A DNA stretch of 64,000 nucleotides from Azolla caroliniana (Eukaryota > Polypodiophyta), in assembly GCA_043228905.1 (NCBI GenBank), contig JBHGNT010000008.1, positions 17,050,001 to 17,114,000 on the forward strand, written 5' to 3'. Under the pieces are notes generated by a model. That model saw nothing but the letters and a program-made list of their open reading frames with translations, made no database searches and was not told the origin of the DNA. Every line of letters begins with the position of its first letter. Positions within the stretch are counted from its first letter, which is position 1. A program made the translations under genes and the position numbers. This document shows positions 62,740 to 64,000 of the stretch, piece after piece.

Positions 62740-64000
62740 TACTCCCCCTCAAGCTTGGCAAATCAAGGACCATCAATCCAAGTTCTGACAAGAATTGCTT
62801 AAGCTTGTCGACTCCTAGGGCTTTGGTGAAGATGTCGGCTGTTTGAAGATTCATTATGATATATTGAAGGTCGACATCACCAGCCTGAACATGCTCTCGA
62901 ATGAAGTGATAGTGCACTTCGATATGCTTCGTGCATGCGTGGAACACCGGGTTCCGAGTCAGATAAATACTGCTCATGTTGTCACAGCAAAGGAGAATCA
63001 GATCTTTGATGGGAATGCCCAGATCCTTTAATATCCTCTTGAACCATATGGCTTCACATGCAGCCACCGTCGCGCCCCTCTATTCGGCCTCTGTGCTCGA
63101 AAGAGCGACGGTTGGTTGCTTCTTGCTACTCCAAGAGATGGCTCCACTTCCAAGGGAGAAGATGAAACCAAAGGTTGATCGTTGGTCGGCTTTGTAGCCT
63201 GCCCAGTCGGCATATGTGTACCCCTCGAGTTGAATTAGCGTTGCCAACTTATAAAGAATGCCATAGTCCATCGTTCCGCTCATGTATCGTAGCACTCTCT
63301 TAGCACAATCCAAATGGACATGTCGTGGTGTTTGCATGAACTGGCTAAGAAGGCTGACCGGATAGCTCAGGTCTGGTCAAGTGATCGTGAGGTAGATAAG
63401 TCTACCGATCAGTTGTCGATACTGAGTCGGCTCACACTCTGTGGTGCAAGAATTGGCATCTAGTTTGAGGTTTCAGTCGAGAGGTGTTGCCACAGACTTG
63501 CACTCAATCATTCCGAACTTGTATAACAAGTTGAGAATGTAGTGTCGTTGGGAGATCATAATCCCGGTTGGAGTCTGAATTACCTCGATGCCAAGGAAGT
63601 AGTGGAGCTCTTTCATGTCTGTCATCTCGAATTTGTTGGAAAGGAGAGATTTGACCTTGTTGATGTCGATTAACTACTCACCTTTTGGAATCGCTTCTTA
63701 CATAGAGAGAATTATCGGATTTTGACATTCGGAAGCCGATTCAATGAAGATATTGTGTTATCTTCGAGTGCCAAGCACGTGGTGCTTTCTTAAGGCCATA
63801 GAGAGGCTTCTTGAATCGACAAACATCTTTTGGATGAATGCTGGATTCGAAGATGGGTGGTTGTACCATGTACACCTCCTCTTCTAATTCTCCTTGAAGA
63901 AAGACATTCTTGACATCCATTTGGTGGAGGTGCCACCCTTTCGCTACTACAAGTGCTATCACGGTTCGCACGGTTGTCATCCTTGCCACCGGGGAAAAGG
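62740..64000 (-). pseudogene. Copia J RNase H and RT (partial, with stops)
   Basis: RNase H: GYTYADWAGYKADQRSTFGF, ISWSSKKQPTVALSSTEAE, then HTKHIEVHYHFIREHV-type tail and LPSLRGSTSE. RT: MTTVRTVIALVVAKGWHLHQ, DVKNVFLQGELEEEVYMVQP, KKPLYGLKKAPRAWHSKITQ. Between them (63340-63740) frames are broken and the YVDD region is not readable; a deletion near 63675 removed it. Confidence 0.87.

Larger units (their letters stand above)
62242..64000 (-). mobile_element. Copia J: relative of Copia A, runs off the window edge
   Basis: 3' LTR at 62242-62630 (389 bp, TGTAAAGAATC...GATTCTCAACA), homologous to the Copia A LTR. A PPT (TTGAGGGGGCG on the minus strand) abuts it and a second AGGGGGAGT tract is at about 62740-62755. 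The internal sequence is minus-strand. The left flank ACTAT (62237-62241) would be the TSD; the other side is not in view. Confidence 0.88.

Overview
The window is nuclear DNA of a land plant. It holds an organelle-type PLS pentatricopeptide gene, a germin-like protein gene and a spliced, plastid-targeted membrane-protein gene, set in deeply nested Copia and Gypsy retrotransposons and a plant L1-type LINE. The intronless PPR gene and the dense retroelements suggest a large-genome non-seed vascular plant such as a fern; that is an inference from style only.

Layout. 1-5854: a LINE with the end of ORF1 and an intact ORF2. 5855-6848: AT/TATG-rich sequence with a diverged duplication. 6849-9462: Copia, LTR and unidentified coding relics. 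9463-11044: the 5' part of a Gypsy element (E). 11044-42120: a nested stack that can be resolved by target-site duplications (TSDs) and by rejoined reading frames. Copia G (minus) is split by chromodomain Gypsy F (minus, 11699-40395, TSD TCGGC). F's 3' LTR is split by Copia A (minus, 11888-36161, TSD AGGCT). A is split in turn by Copia D (minus, about 12450-17240), Gypsy B (plus, 18051-26495) and the intact Copia C (plus, 30071-35439). B carries a solo LTR of the F family (22607-23278, TSD GCGAG).

42666-45131 is the PPR gene. 47092-50257 is a four-exon minus-strand gene for a predicted chloroplast membrane protein of the small multidrug-export family. 51360-51880 is a Gypsy reverse-transcriptase relic. 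54192-54899 is a very GC-rich germin-like gene. 55000-61384 is AT-rich with a diverged duplication and microsatellites. 61385-64000 is a Copia 5' end (I) interrupted by a minus-strand relative of Copia A (J) that runs off the edge. Three copies of an AACCGG-rich terminal-inverted-repeat element lie around the host genes.

The most notable observations are: Gypsy F has a primer-binding site complementary to its own predicted transcript 5' end, the self-priming design known from Tf1/sushi elements; two Gypsy families carry antisense tRNA-like modules in their LTRs; and several Copia LTRs hold their TATA box in, or beside, perfect inverted repeats whose arms differ between families but keep pairing.
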